Shown: positions 1-5,576 of the stretch, in pieces
Layout: every line of letters starts with the position of its first letter
Position numbering within the stretch: position 1 is the first letter of the stretch
NCBI GenBank assembly: GCA_947311605.1
Contig: CAMZLC010000129.1
Span: 1 to 6,871, forward strand
From: an uncultured Sulfurovum sp.
GTDB lineage: Bacteria > Campylobacterota > Campylobacteria > Campylobacterales > Sulfurovaceae
Direction of reading: 5' to 3'
Length of the DNA: 6,871 bases
Made by a program: the position numbers and the translations under genes
The notes under the pieces: model-generated
Told to the model about the DNA's origin: nothing
The model's input: only the letters and a program-made list of their open reading frames with translations
Database searches by the model: none

Positions 1-1040
1 CTTGAGCTTAGTTTAGAAGATAAATTTTCACTATTTTTTTTATGAATCATGATGTCTTTTTTGATTAAGTCATTTTTCTCTCTTTTTAGATATATATTTA
101 CCATTGCCCCTTCAAAAGAACTTGAATTTATATCTAAGATGATGCTATTATCTCTTGGTTTTTGTGATTTTGTCCCTACCTCTATAAACGAAAATCTCTC
201 AGGCCTAATAAACAGTTTGACATTTGTACCTACTTGAAGGCTATCTTTACTTTTTACCTTAAAATTTCCATATAGAGTTTTTACCAAAACACCTGTAGGA
301 AGTTTTTCTATAATTTCTCCATTAAATTCATTGTTCTCCCCTACAAAAGAGGCGACAAAAGGTGTTCTTGGGTTGTTGTAAAGCTCTTGGGGAGTAGAGA
401 TTTGCTCTATAACTCCCTTTGACATAACAGCAACTTTGTCTGACATGGCTAGTGCCTCTCCTTGGTCGTGAGTTATATATATAAAAGTTACACCTGTGAG
501 CTTTTGCAGATCTCTTAGTTCTCGTCTCATGTGCTGCCTTAATTTTAAATCAAGTGCCGAGAGGGGCTCATCTAGCAGTAAAACTTTTGGTTCAACTGCT
601 AATGCTCTTGCAATTGCAACACGCTGTTTTTGTCCACCTGAAAGATCATCAATCATACTATCTTTGTACTCTTCCAGTGAGATCATATTTAAAAGTTTAT
701 TTACTTTTTTTTCTATTGTTTTTGAACCTATTTTTTTTACATCTAGTCCAAAAGCAATATTTTCTTTTACACTCATATTTGGAAAAAGTGCAAGGTTTTG
801 AAATATCAAAGATGTAGGTCTCTTGTTGGCATCAACACCGCTCATATCTTCCCCATAAATATGAACTTCTCCTGAAGTTTGTGCTAAAAATCCAGATATA
901 ATTTTTAGTAGCGTCGTTTTTCCACAGCCAGATGGCCCCAATATAGAAAAAAACTCCCCTTGGAGGATATCTATATTGATATCTTTTAGAACAGTAGTAT
1001 TGCCAAATTTCATAAATACATTTTCTATCGATACACCCAT
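1..1040 (-). CDS. potA: Polyamine-type ABC transporter ATP-binding protein PotA (3' end beyond window)
   Basis: ATPase subunit of a PotABCD-type importer, expected to sit on the inner face of the membrane and power uptake of spermidine, putrescine or a similar solute. Reading from the ATG at 1040, about 346 codons are open to the left edge with no stop. Visible motifs: Walker A GPSGCGKTT (residues 35-43), Q-loop FQN (80-82), signature LSGGQ (133-137), Walker B LLLDEP (154-159), D-loop SALD (161-164), H-loop His191. A C-terminal TOBE-like regulatory part with FIRPE follows. PotA proteins are usually about 370 residues, so only a short tail is missing. AAGGA lies 5 nt before the ATG. The gene is divergent from the potD-like gene across a 163-bp control region; permease genes potB/potC could lie beyond the edge. 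The CUT1/Pot/Fbp ATPases are alike, so the substrate is inferred from the neighbouring binding protein. Confidence 0.87.
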   Translation of the reverse strand, partial: MGVSIENVFMKFGNTTVLKDINIDILQGEFFSILGPSGCGKTTLLKIISGFLAQTSGEVHIYGEDMSGVDANKRPTSLIFQNLALFPNMSVKENIAFGLDVKKIGSKTIEKKVNKLLNMISLEEYKDSMIDDLSGGQKQRVAIARALAVEPKVLLLDEPLSALDLKLRQHMRRELRDLQKLTGVTFIYITHDQGEALAMSDKVAVMSKGVIEQISTPQELYNNPRTPFVASFVGENNEFNGEIIEKLPTGVLVKTLYGNFKVKSKDSLQVGTNVKLFIRPERFSFIEVGTKSQKPRDNSIILDINSSSFEGAMVNIYLKREKNDLIKKDIMIHKKNSENLSSKLSS

Positions 1041-1065
1041 ATAAATCCTTAATTTTATCTGTGTA

Positions 1066-1071
1066 ATTTTA
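1066..1071 (-). promoter_or_regulatory. Candidate -10 element of potA
   Basis: Read on the minus strand this is TAAAAT, one base from TATAAT. It would start transcription about 19 nt before the potA ATG. It is the exact mirror image, about position 1117, of the TATAAT in front of the potD-like gene, and lies 10 bp from the nearest TGTAAC half-site. No good -35 hexamer is visible, which is normal for Campylobacterota and also fits an activator-dependent promoter. Confidence 0.45.
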
Positions 1072-1081
1072 TATCAATAAG

Positions 1082-1152
1082 GTTACAAGAGTGTTACATA
1101 AAGTGCATACAAGTGCTCTACATATATAGCATTAATGTAACAGATTTGTAAC
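1082..1152. promoter_or_regulatory. Symmetric divergent operator: two inverted pairs of 11-bp-spaced TGTAAC boxes
   Basis: GTTACA occurs at 1082-1087 and 1093-1098, and TGTAAC at 1136-1141 and 1147-1152. Within each arm the two hexamers repeat directly with an 11-bp period. The arms 1082-1099 and 1135-1152 are inverted copies matching at 15 of 18 positions (GTTACAANNNTGTTACAT). Relative to each gene the order is TGTAAC-N5-TGTAAC-N10-(-10 hexamer), so both promoters see the same site in the same orientation. Direct half-sites one helical turn apart, ending 10 bp before the -10, are known for OmpR/PhoB-family response regulators. Assigning such a regulator here is inference. The inner spacer holds a lesser repeat, AAGTGC, at 1101-1106 and 1111-1116. 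Confidence 0.6.
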
Positions 1153-1162
1153 TTTGAATCTT

Positions 1163-1168
1163 TATAAT
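1163..1168 (+). promoter_or_regulatory. Candidate -10 element of the potD-like gene
   Basis: A perfect TATAAT about 35 nt before the ATG, giving a predicted leader of roughly 28 nt. The position where a -35 box would sit is occupied by the TGTAAC direct repeat ending at 1152. AAAGG at 1191-1195 is the likely ribosome binding site, 8 nt before the ATG. Confidence 0.55.
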
Positions 1169-1203
1169 ACTAGTGTTTAAAAATTTTATGAAAGGCTATT
1201 ATT

Positions 1204-2334
1204 ATGAACAGAAGAGACTTTGTCAAAAAGGGTTTAGGTTTAGGTGGCGCGGCTATGGTTGCTCCTATGGTTACGGCTAATGCAGCAACGAGCAATAAAG
1301 AGTTAAATTTATATGCTTGGAGTGATTATATTAGTGAAGATATGATTAAAGCGTTCGAAAAAGAGACTGGTATTACAGTAAAATTAACTACATATGGTTC
1401 AAACGATGAAGTTTTAAATAAGCTAAGAGCATCAAATGGAGAGGGATTTGATATTGTTATACCTTCTGTTACATATGGACAACAGTGGTTCAAATATAAA
1501 TTACTTCAACCATTAGATATAAAAAAAATAAATGTTGCTGGTTGTGAGCCTTCTATGTGGGAATCGTCATCTACTCATGGAGCGGTTTTTAGAGGTAGAA
1601 GATATTTGGTACCATTTAACTGGGGAACTGAAGCTATAGCAGTAAATAGTGAAAAGCTACCAAATCTTAAACCAAATGAGGTAAGCTATGGAGATATATG
1701 GAAAGATGGACTTGATTCAAAAATCACAGTTCGTGCACACTCCTCTTTGATTGGGGTTGGATTATATCTTGATAGCATAGGTAAAATTTCATCAAACAGA
1801 ATGTTAGATACTTATAAAGATGAAAAAGTTATGAGAAGAATATATGGCGAAATTACAGATTATATTATCAGTCATAAGAAAAATATAAGACAATTTTGGT
1901 CTAATGCTCAAGAGACAACAAATGCCTTTATGCAAAATGGGTGTATCATAGGACAAACTTGGGATGGTCCTGCTATGAGAATGATGAGTGAAACAAAAGG
2001 AAAAATCAAATTCATGGCTCCAAAAGAGGGAGCAATTACATGGATGGATAGTATGGGGATTCCTAAGGGAGCAAAAAATGTATCTGCTGCATATGCATGG
2101 ATAAATTGGGTATACAATGGTGGGAAAGCTGGTGCTATGCATGCTAATGCATCAGGATATAACTCATGTGCAACAAATGCCTCAGAGTATTTAACACAAC
2201 AAGCAAAAGAAAATTTTAAAGCAGCATACCCTGGCGATGCTATTAAGAATCTATGGTGGTATCCAATGGAGCCAACATGGTTTGTATCTGCTAGAAATGA
2301 GTTTAGAGATAAGCTTTTAGCAGCTGATGCTTGA
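1204..2334 (+). CDS. potD: PotD/PotF-type polyamine ABC transporter substrate-binding protein with Tat signal
   Basis: Periplasmic solute-binding protein of 376 residues that would capture spermidine, putrescine or a related solute for the importer whose ATPase is encoded divergently. The N-terminus NRRDFVKKG followed by a hydrophobic stretch and TANA (about residues 24-27) is a twin-arginine signal peptide, so export may be by Tat in a folded state. Family features: LNLYAWSDYIS (35-44), FDIVIPSV (82-89), VPFNWGTEAIAVN (136-148), GQTWDGPA (250-257) and ITWMDSMGIP (278-287). The Trp and Asp in the last motif (W280, D282) correspond to ligand-contacting Trp/Asp of E. coli PotD. Length is usual and both ends look intact. 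The ATG has an AAAGG box 8 nt upstream. Codon use is AT-rich, unlike everything from 2341 onward. The exact ligand cannot be read from sequence; a PotF-like or other polyamine-like specificity is possible. Confidence 0.85.
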   Translation: MNRRDFVKKGLGLGGAAMVAPMVTANAATSNKELNLYAWSDYISEDMIKAFEKETGITVKLTTYGSNDEVLNKLRASNGEGFDIVIPSVTYGQQWFKYKLLQPLDIKKINVAGCEPSMWESSSTHGAVFRGRRYLVPFNWGTEAIAVNSEKLPNLKPNEVSYGDIWKDGLDSKITVRAHSSLIGVGLYLDSIGKISSNRMLDTYKDEKVMRRIYGEITDYIISHKKNIRQFWSNAQETTNAFMQNGCIIGQTWDGPAMRMMSETKGKIKFMAPKEGAITWMDSMGIPKGAKNVSAAYAWINWVYNGGKAGAMHANASGYNSCATNASEYLTQQAKENFKAAYPGDAIKNLWWYPMEPTWFVSARNEFRDKLLAADA

Positions 2335-2370
2335 TACATATAGCCTAGCATACGGGGCAACAATGACAAC
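2335..2370. other. Compositional junction between AT-rich and GC-richer blocks
   Basis: This 36-bp gap separates the convergent ends of the potD-like gene and pgeF. Base composition and codon use switch abruptly here. No hairpin terminator, insertion-sequence end, direct repeat or attachment-site-like motif is visible. It may be the edge of an acquired segment, the site of a rearrangement, or an assembly join. Confidence 0.6.
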
Positions 2371-3153
2371 TCACGATCCAGAATCTCCCTCCAGACCCTC
2401 TTGCTCACCCTTCAGGGCGATCGCAGAGAGGAAGCGTCCGCTGCAGCCCTGCTCTGCACGATAGGAGAAGAAGCGATCCCTGCTACAGGAGGTGCAGATC
2501 TCCGTCACTTCGATATGTGCAGGCAGGATACCGCAGGCAGAGGCCTGCAGACGGCTAACCTCCTTGAGATCAAGCATATACTTACTCTCGCCTCTCCCCT
2601 CGATCACTGCCCCAACATAGTCCCTAAAGTGTTCTGCTACCTCCAGACCCACCTCATAGCAGCACTGTCCGATCGCAGGCCCGATCGCGACAAGCATATC
2701 CTCCACAACACAGCCAAACGCATCCTGCATCGCGGCAATCGTTTTGGGCAGGATCTCCGCTCTGCTGCCTCTCCATCCTGCGTGCACTGCCCCGACAGCA
2801 CCCTGCAGCGGATCATAGAGCAGGATCGGTACACAGTCTGCCGTCAGGACCGTCAGGACCATATGGGGCAGATTCGTGATGAGAGCATCCGCCTCCACGG
2901 CATCGGAGAGATCCCTCCACCCTTCTCCTTCTGGCTCTTTGATCCTGTGTATTTTGTCGCTGTGTGTCTGCCTGATGCCGCAAAAGCGATAGGATGCACC
3001 AAAGGCTTCCGCCAGCACTGCGCGGTTGCGCCGGATCTCCGTCTCTGCCTCTCCTGTATGCAATGCCATAGAGAACCCACAGCCAAATCCTCCATCCTTC
3101 TCTGTCACGAGATGCCGCACCGCAGAGCAGCGTGCCAAGATTTCAAACTTCAT
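2371..3153 (-). CDS. pgeF: Peptidoglycan editing factor PgeF (YfiH / laccase-domain family)
   Basis: A 260-residue member of the YfiH family, once annotated as polyphenol oxidase. Members are known to correct peptidoglycan precursors carrying a wrong residue at position 2 and also to show purine-nucleoside activity. The zinc-site triad is present: His64 in RQTHSD, Cys107 in TADCVP and His124 in VHAGWRG. Other family motifs are GPAIGQCCYEVG (158-169) and, near the C-terminus, FFSYR followed by GRF. The family core ends around LSAIALK; the last 12 or so residues (GEQEGLEGDSGS) are a low-complexity tail. The ATG at 3153 has no strong Shine-Dalgarno box. The gene diverges from rodA, another peptidoglycan gene, over 60 bp, and converges on the potD-like gene with 36 bp between stops. 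Confidence 0.93.
   Translation of the reverse strand: MKFEILARCSAVRHLVTEKDGGFGCGFSMALHTGEAETEIRRNRAVLAEAFGASYRFCGIRQTHSDKIHRIKEPEGEGWRDLSDAVEADALITNLPHMVLTVLTADCVPILLYDPLQGAVGAVHAGWRGSRAEILPKTIAAMQDAFGCVVEDMLVAIGPAIGQCCYEVGLEVAEHFRDYVGAVIEGRGESKYMLDLKEVSRLQASACGILPAHIEVTEICTSCSRDRFFSYRAEQGCSGRFLSAIALKGEQEGLEGDSGS
2842..2859. repeat. 9-bp tandem duplication inside pgeF
   Basis: CGTCAGGAC occurs twice head to tail (2842-2850 and 2851-2859). On the coding strand it gives the repeated tripeptide VLT-VLT just before the conserved TADC motif. A hydrophobic strand leading into TADC is normal for the family, so this is probably chance or a harmless small duplication. Confidence 0.5.
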
Positions 3154-3213
3154 TTATAAAACCCTATACTCTTTTCGATATAATACCAAAAATATGAACA
3201 GGAATGGGCAGGT
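3154..3213. promoter_or_regulatory. Divergent promoter region of pgeF and rodA
   Basis: Only 60 bp separate the two start codons, and the stretch is AT-rich compared with its flanks. On the plus strand TATAAT (3179-3184) would give rodA a leader of about 23 nt. On the minus strand the overlapping TATTAT (3185-3180) would give pgeF a leader of about 20 nt. The two -10 candidates overlap, so the promoters may compete. No convincing -35 boxes are visible. AGGA at 3200-3203, 10 nt before the rodA ATG, is the likely ribosome binding site. Confidence 0.45.
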
Positions 3214-4419
3214 ATGGATTGGAAAGAGGTATCAGAGTACTTTCGCAGACTTCCCAGCAAGTTCAACTATCTTCTGATCCTGCAGGCCCTCCCTCTGCTC
3301 TTCATCTCCTCTGTGCTGATCAAAGAGATGAACCCCCTGCTTTTCCACAAGCAGATGGTCTACTATATGGTGGGTGCCATCGCCCTGACACTTGCTGCAT
3401 TTGTCCCCTGGAAGCATATCCTCTGGTGGTTTGCTCCGCTGAGCTATCTACTCAACCTCCTATTGCTAGCCGCCGTAGAGTTCGTCGGACACAGCATCCT
3501 CGGCGCACAGCGCTGGATCAAGCTTCCGGGGCTGGGACTTACGATTCAGCCTTCTGAATTCATCAAGGTCAGCGTTATACTGATGCTCGCCTTTATGATC
3601 ATGCGAAATCCTCCTCCGGAAAAAGGCTATGGCTTTATCGATTTTGGCAAGCTCTCCTTGGTGATTCTTGTCCCTTTTTATCTGATCGCTAGAGAACCCG
3701 ATCTGGGTACCGCACTGGTACTACTCATGACAGGCTACGGGATACTCTTTTTGAATCGCTTCAAGCCCATCGTCTGGATCAGTTTTTTCATGCTCCTGGG
3801 TATCGTTGGGTTTTTTGGTTACAACTCCCTCCTCAAGGACTACCAGAAAAAACGTATCCATGACTTCATCAACAAACCCAGCTACCATGTCCGGCAGGCA
3901 CTCATCGCCATCGGATCAGGTGGACTCAAGGGAAAACAAGAGGATCAGGCCACACAGACCCAGCTCAAGTTTCTCCCCATCTCGACGAGCGACTTCATCT
4001 TCGCCTATCTGGGTGAGCGGTTGGGCTTCACGGGCATGACCCTCGTCATCGCTCTCTATATCCTATTGATCATCCATCTGCTGCGTATCTCCAGGATCTA
4101 CGAGCAGGATCCTCTGATCACCTCAGTGGCTGCAGGTCTGGCGTTCTTGCTCTTCATCTATATGGGAGTCAATATCTATATGATCATCGGACTCGCACCC
4201 GTAGTAGGCGTACCCCTGCCGATGTTCAGCCATGGAGGTACCTCATTTATTATTTTTGCTGTTTTTTTCGGTATCCTGATCAATTTAATCGCTGTTAAAA
4301 CTTACAAGGGGTATAATGCCGACTCTAAACTGACGATGATGGAAAAAGAGCCTCTCCGGCGCAGCACTCAGACGGCTATCCGTCGCAAGCGCAAGAAGCG
4401 TTCCAATAGTGTCGTCTAG
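3214..4419 (+). CDS. rodA: Rod-shape SEDS peptidoglycan polymerase RodA
   Basis: A 401-residue inner-membrane protein of the SEDS family (FtsW/RodA/SpoVE). It polymerises glycan strands from lipid II together with a class B PBP (PBP2/MrdA) in the elongasome. Hydrophobic segments cover nearly the whole length. Motifs: GAQRWI (97-102), IQPSEFIKVS (111-120), EPDLGTA (161-167), QTQLKFLPISTSDFIFAYLGERLGF (248-272) and GLAPVVGVPLPMFSHGGTS (326-344). Asp260 in STSDF corresponds to the essential Asp of the SEDS extracellular loop. The usual LPE-x-TDF is LPISTSDF here, so the Glu is absent. RodA rather than FtsW is preferred from the VGVPLPMFSHGGTS form and the TQ-x-QL-x-FLP region. The C-terminus is a very basic tail (RRKRKKR, 390-396) expected in the cytoplasm. 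The gene ends 5 bp before a tRNA; mrdA is not in this window. Confidence 0.95.
   Translation: MDWKEVSEYFRRLPSKFNYLLILQALPLLFISSVLIKEMNPLLFHKQMVYYMVGAIALTLAAFVPWKHILWWFAPLSYLLNLLLLAAVEFVGHSILGAQRWIKLPGLGLTIQPSEFIKVSVILMLAFMIMRNPPPEKGYGFIDFGKLSLVILVPFYLIAREPDLGTALVLLMTGYGILFLNRFKPIVWISFFMLLGIVGFFGYNSLLKDYQKKRIHDFINKPSYHVRQALIAIGSGGLKGKQEDQATQTQLKFLPISTSDFIFAYLGERLGFTGMTLVIALYILLIIHLLRISRIYEQDPLITSVAAGLAFLLFIYMGVNIYMIIGLAPVVGVPLPMFSHGGTSFIIFAVFFGILINLIAVKTYKGYNADSKLTMMEKEPLRRSTQTAIRRKRKKRSNSVV
4312..4317 (+). promoter_or_regulatory. Possible internal promoter for the downstream tRNA
   Basis: TATAAT followed by GCC lies inside the 3' part of rodA, at the end of an AT-rich patch (about 4243-4317), and 108 bp before the tRNA. 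A G+C-rich discriminator after the -10 is typical of stable-RNA promoters. However, the hexamer encodes Tyr-Asn of the RodA sequence KGYNAD, so it may be coincidental, and no clear -35 is seen. Confidence 0.2.
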
Positions 4420-4424
4420 CTGAC

Positions 4425-4501
4425 GGGTCTTTAGCTCAGCTGGTTAGAGCACTCGGCTCATAACCGAGTGGTCCGGGGTTCGAGTCCCCGAGGACCCACC
4501 A
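4425..4501 (+). tRNA. tRNA with anticodon CAT (elongator Met, or Ile2)
   Basis: A full cloverleaf can be folded by eye. The acceptor stem is GGGTCTT/AGGACCC (4425-4431 with 4491-4497, one G-T pair), the D stem GCTC/GAGC and the anticodon stem CTCGG/CCGAG. The anticodon loop CTCATAA has CAT at 4459-4461. The T stem is CGGGG/CCCCG with loop TTCGAGT. Discriminator A4498 and an encoded CCA (4499-4501) follow. It is not an initiator: base pair 1-72 is a true G-C pair, and the three consecutive G-C pairs next to the anticodon loop are absent. CAT is also the gene-level anticodon of tRNA-Ile2, which is read after lysidine modification, and the two cannot be separated safely by eye. It begins 5 bp after the rodA stop, so it is probably at least partly processed from the rodA transcript. 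Confidence 0.97.
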
Positions 4502-4504
4502 CTT

Positions 4505-4540
4505 ACAAAATCCACCTTATCTTATTTTGTTTCTGTTTTT
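4505..4540 (+). terminator. Weak candidate terminator after the tRNA
   Basis: ACAAAAT (4505-4511) can pair with ATTTTGT (4524-4530), a 7-bp stem with a 12-nt loop, followed by the T-rich run TTCTGTTTTT. The stem has only one G-C pair and would be weak. It lies between the convergent tRNA and lptC-like gene, where termination is expected. Confidence 0.25.
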
Positions 4541-4584
4541 ATATTCAAATACTTTTACAGAGAATCTTTTTAACGTAAGGGCAT

Positions 4585-5088
4585 CTACTCTATCTCATAG
4601 CGCGCTTTGATAGCCTCTCCACTGAGCTCTTTTTGACTGCCGTCATACTGTATCTGCGTACCCTCTACCGTTCCATGGCGATCTGAAAAGGAGAAATATT
4701 TTGAGAGCTCCATGCGTCTGTGTTGTTTGTCATACATGACGGCACCGGAAGTATAGTGCGAACCGTCTATTTTGAGAATCGTTACATTGTTCTCCAGATA
4801 TATTCTCCTTTTTTTTTCTATAGCACGAGAGGAGAGAAATTTCAGCTCAGGACTGTAGAGTACAAATGTCTTATAGAGGGTTTTATCGGGATACTGGATC
4901 ATATGATCGGCGGTGATGGTATGCAGCAGTGCTGTTTGGTTGGCCTCTCGAAAAGAGAGAGAGAAGAGCTCCAGTTTCTTCTTCTCTGTAACGCTATCCT
5001 CCTGCGTGTGGGCAAGGTCCGTCACCATGGCTCTGCTGGCAAAAAAGAGGAGTGCCACAAGCAGTGCTGCCTCTATACGACTGACCAT
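4585..5088 (-). CDS. lptC: LptC-like LPS export protein
   Basis: A 167-residue protein with one N-terminal hydrophobic anchor (about residues 5-20, IEAALLVALLFFASRA) and a polar, strand-rich remainder with regularly alternating segments (FVLYSPELKFLSS, RRIYLENNVTILKIDG, MELSKYFSFSD, GTQIQYDG). This fits LptC, the bitopic protein that passes lipopolysaccharide from LptBFG to LptA in the periplasm. LptC sequences diverge strongly, so the call leans on length, topology and position. It starts 16 bp inside the end of kdsC, the usual neighbour of lptC in proteobacteria. AGGA lies almost against the ATG, so translation probably depends on coupling to kdsC. No other in-frame start is seen nearby upstream. 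An lptA gene would be expected next, but the operon stops here and a convergent tRNA follows. Confidence 0.65.
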   Translation of the reverse strand: MVSRIEAALLVALLFFASRAMVTDLAHTQEDSVTEKKKLELFSLSFREANQTALLHTITADHMIQYPDKTLYKTFVLYSPELKFLSSRAIEKKRRIYLENNVTILKIDGSHYTSGAVMYDKQHRRMELSKYFSFSDRHGTVEGTQIQYDGSQKELSGEAIKARYEIE

Positions 5089-5576
5089 ATCCTGTATAGC
5101 TCCTCGGTCAGCCCCTCTTTTTCGATCAGATAGTCTATCATCTCGCGCACAGCCCCGTCTCCCCCCCGCCTGCTCAATGTCACCGTAGCGATCCTCTCCA
5201 CCGCCACAGTCGCATCTCTGGGGACGAAGGAGATCGCCGCATCTTGAAGCATTGTATAGTCGTTGAGGTCATCTCCGATCGTAGCGACATTCTCATAGCC
5301 CAGCTGCAGCTTCTCCAGAAGTTCGGTCAGCACCTTACGCTTGTCTTTGACCCCCTGATGGCAGTATTCTATCCGCAATTCACGAGCCCTACGCTCTACG
5401 ATCCTGGAGCTTCTTCCCGTAATGATCGCCACTTTTTTGCCCAGACGCATCCAACTGGCGATCCCCAACCCATCCTTGACATTGAAAGACTTGACTTCAT
5501 CACCGGACTCAGAATAGCTGATGCGGCTGTCCGTCATCGTGCCATCCACATCCAGTACGATCAGCTCGATGCTCAC
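5073..5576 (-). CDS. kdsC: 3-deoxy-D-manno-octulosonate-8-phosphate phosphatase KdsC
   Basis: A 167-residue cytoplasmic HAD-superfamily phosphatase that hydrolyses KDO 8-phosphate to KDO, a sugar of the lipopolysaccharide inner core. All HAD motifs are visible: DVDGT (Asp9 nucleophile, Asp11 acid/base), ITGR (52-55), QGVKDK (74-79) and GDDLND (101-106). RRGGDGAVRE near residues 136-145 is characteristic of KdsC rather than other C0-type HAD proteins, and the length is typical. The start is GTG at 5576, not ATG. It overlaps the hisB stop as GTGA, and AAAGG lies 6 nt upstream, so translational coupling to hisB is likely. The 3' end overlaps lptC by 16 bp. The gene has no promoter of its own in sight and belongs to the rlpA-hisB-kdsC-lptC operon. 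Confidence 0.94.
   Translation of the reverse strand: MSIELIVLDVDGTMTDSRISYSESGDEVKSFNVKDGLGIASWMRLGKKVAIITGRSSRIVERRARELRIEYCHQGVKDKRKVLTELLEKLQLGYENVATIGDDLNDYTMLQDAAISFVPRDATVAVERIATVTLSRRGGDGAVREMIDYLIEKEGLTEELYRIWSVV

Noticed and set aside
496..817. Plus-strand open frames opposite potA
   Set aside because: They overlap the Q-loop to LSGGQ and Walker B region of a convincing ATPase on the other strand; translations are Ser/Phe/Leu-rich antisense.
1804..2334. Minus-strand open frames inside the potD-like gene
   Set aside because: The potD-like gene explains this stretch. The only part kept for comment is the non-potD portion beyond 2335, reported as a possible gene stub.
2335..2370. Bidirectional terminator between potD and pgeF
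   Set aside because: The gap contains only a short CTAG core with no stable stem and no T-run.
2401..3159. 252-codon plus-strand open frame opposite pgeF
   Set aside because: It is a mirror frame of a clearly recognised PgeF gene; its translation is rich in Cys, His and Arg, with no domain and no ribosome binding site.
3204..3557. Plus-strand 117-codon frame starting 10 bp before rodA
   Set aside because: It is an out-of-frame shadow of rodA and its translation lacks the hydrophobic pattern or any known motif.
4425..4501. Initiator tRNA-fMet
   Set aside because: Position 1-72 forms a G-C pair instead of a mismatch, and the anticodon stem lacks the three consecutive G-C pairs of initiators.
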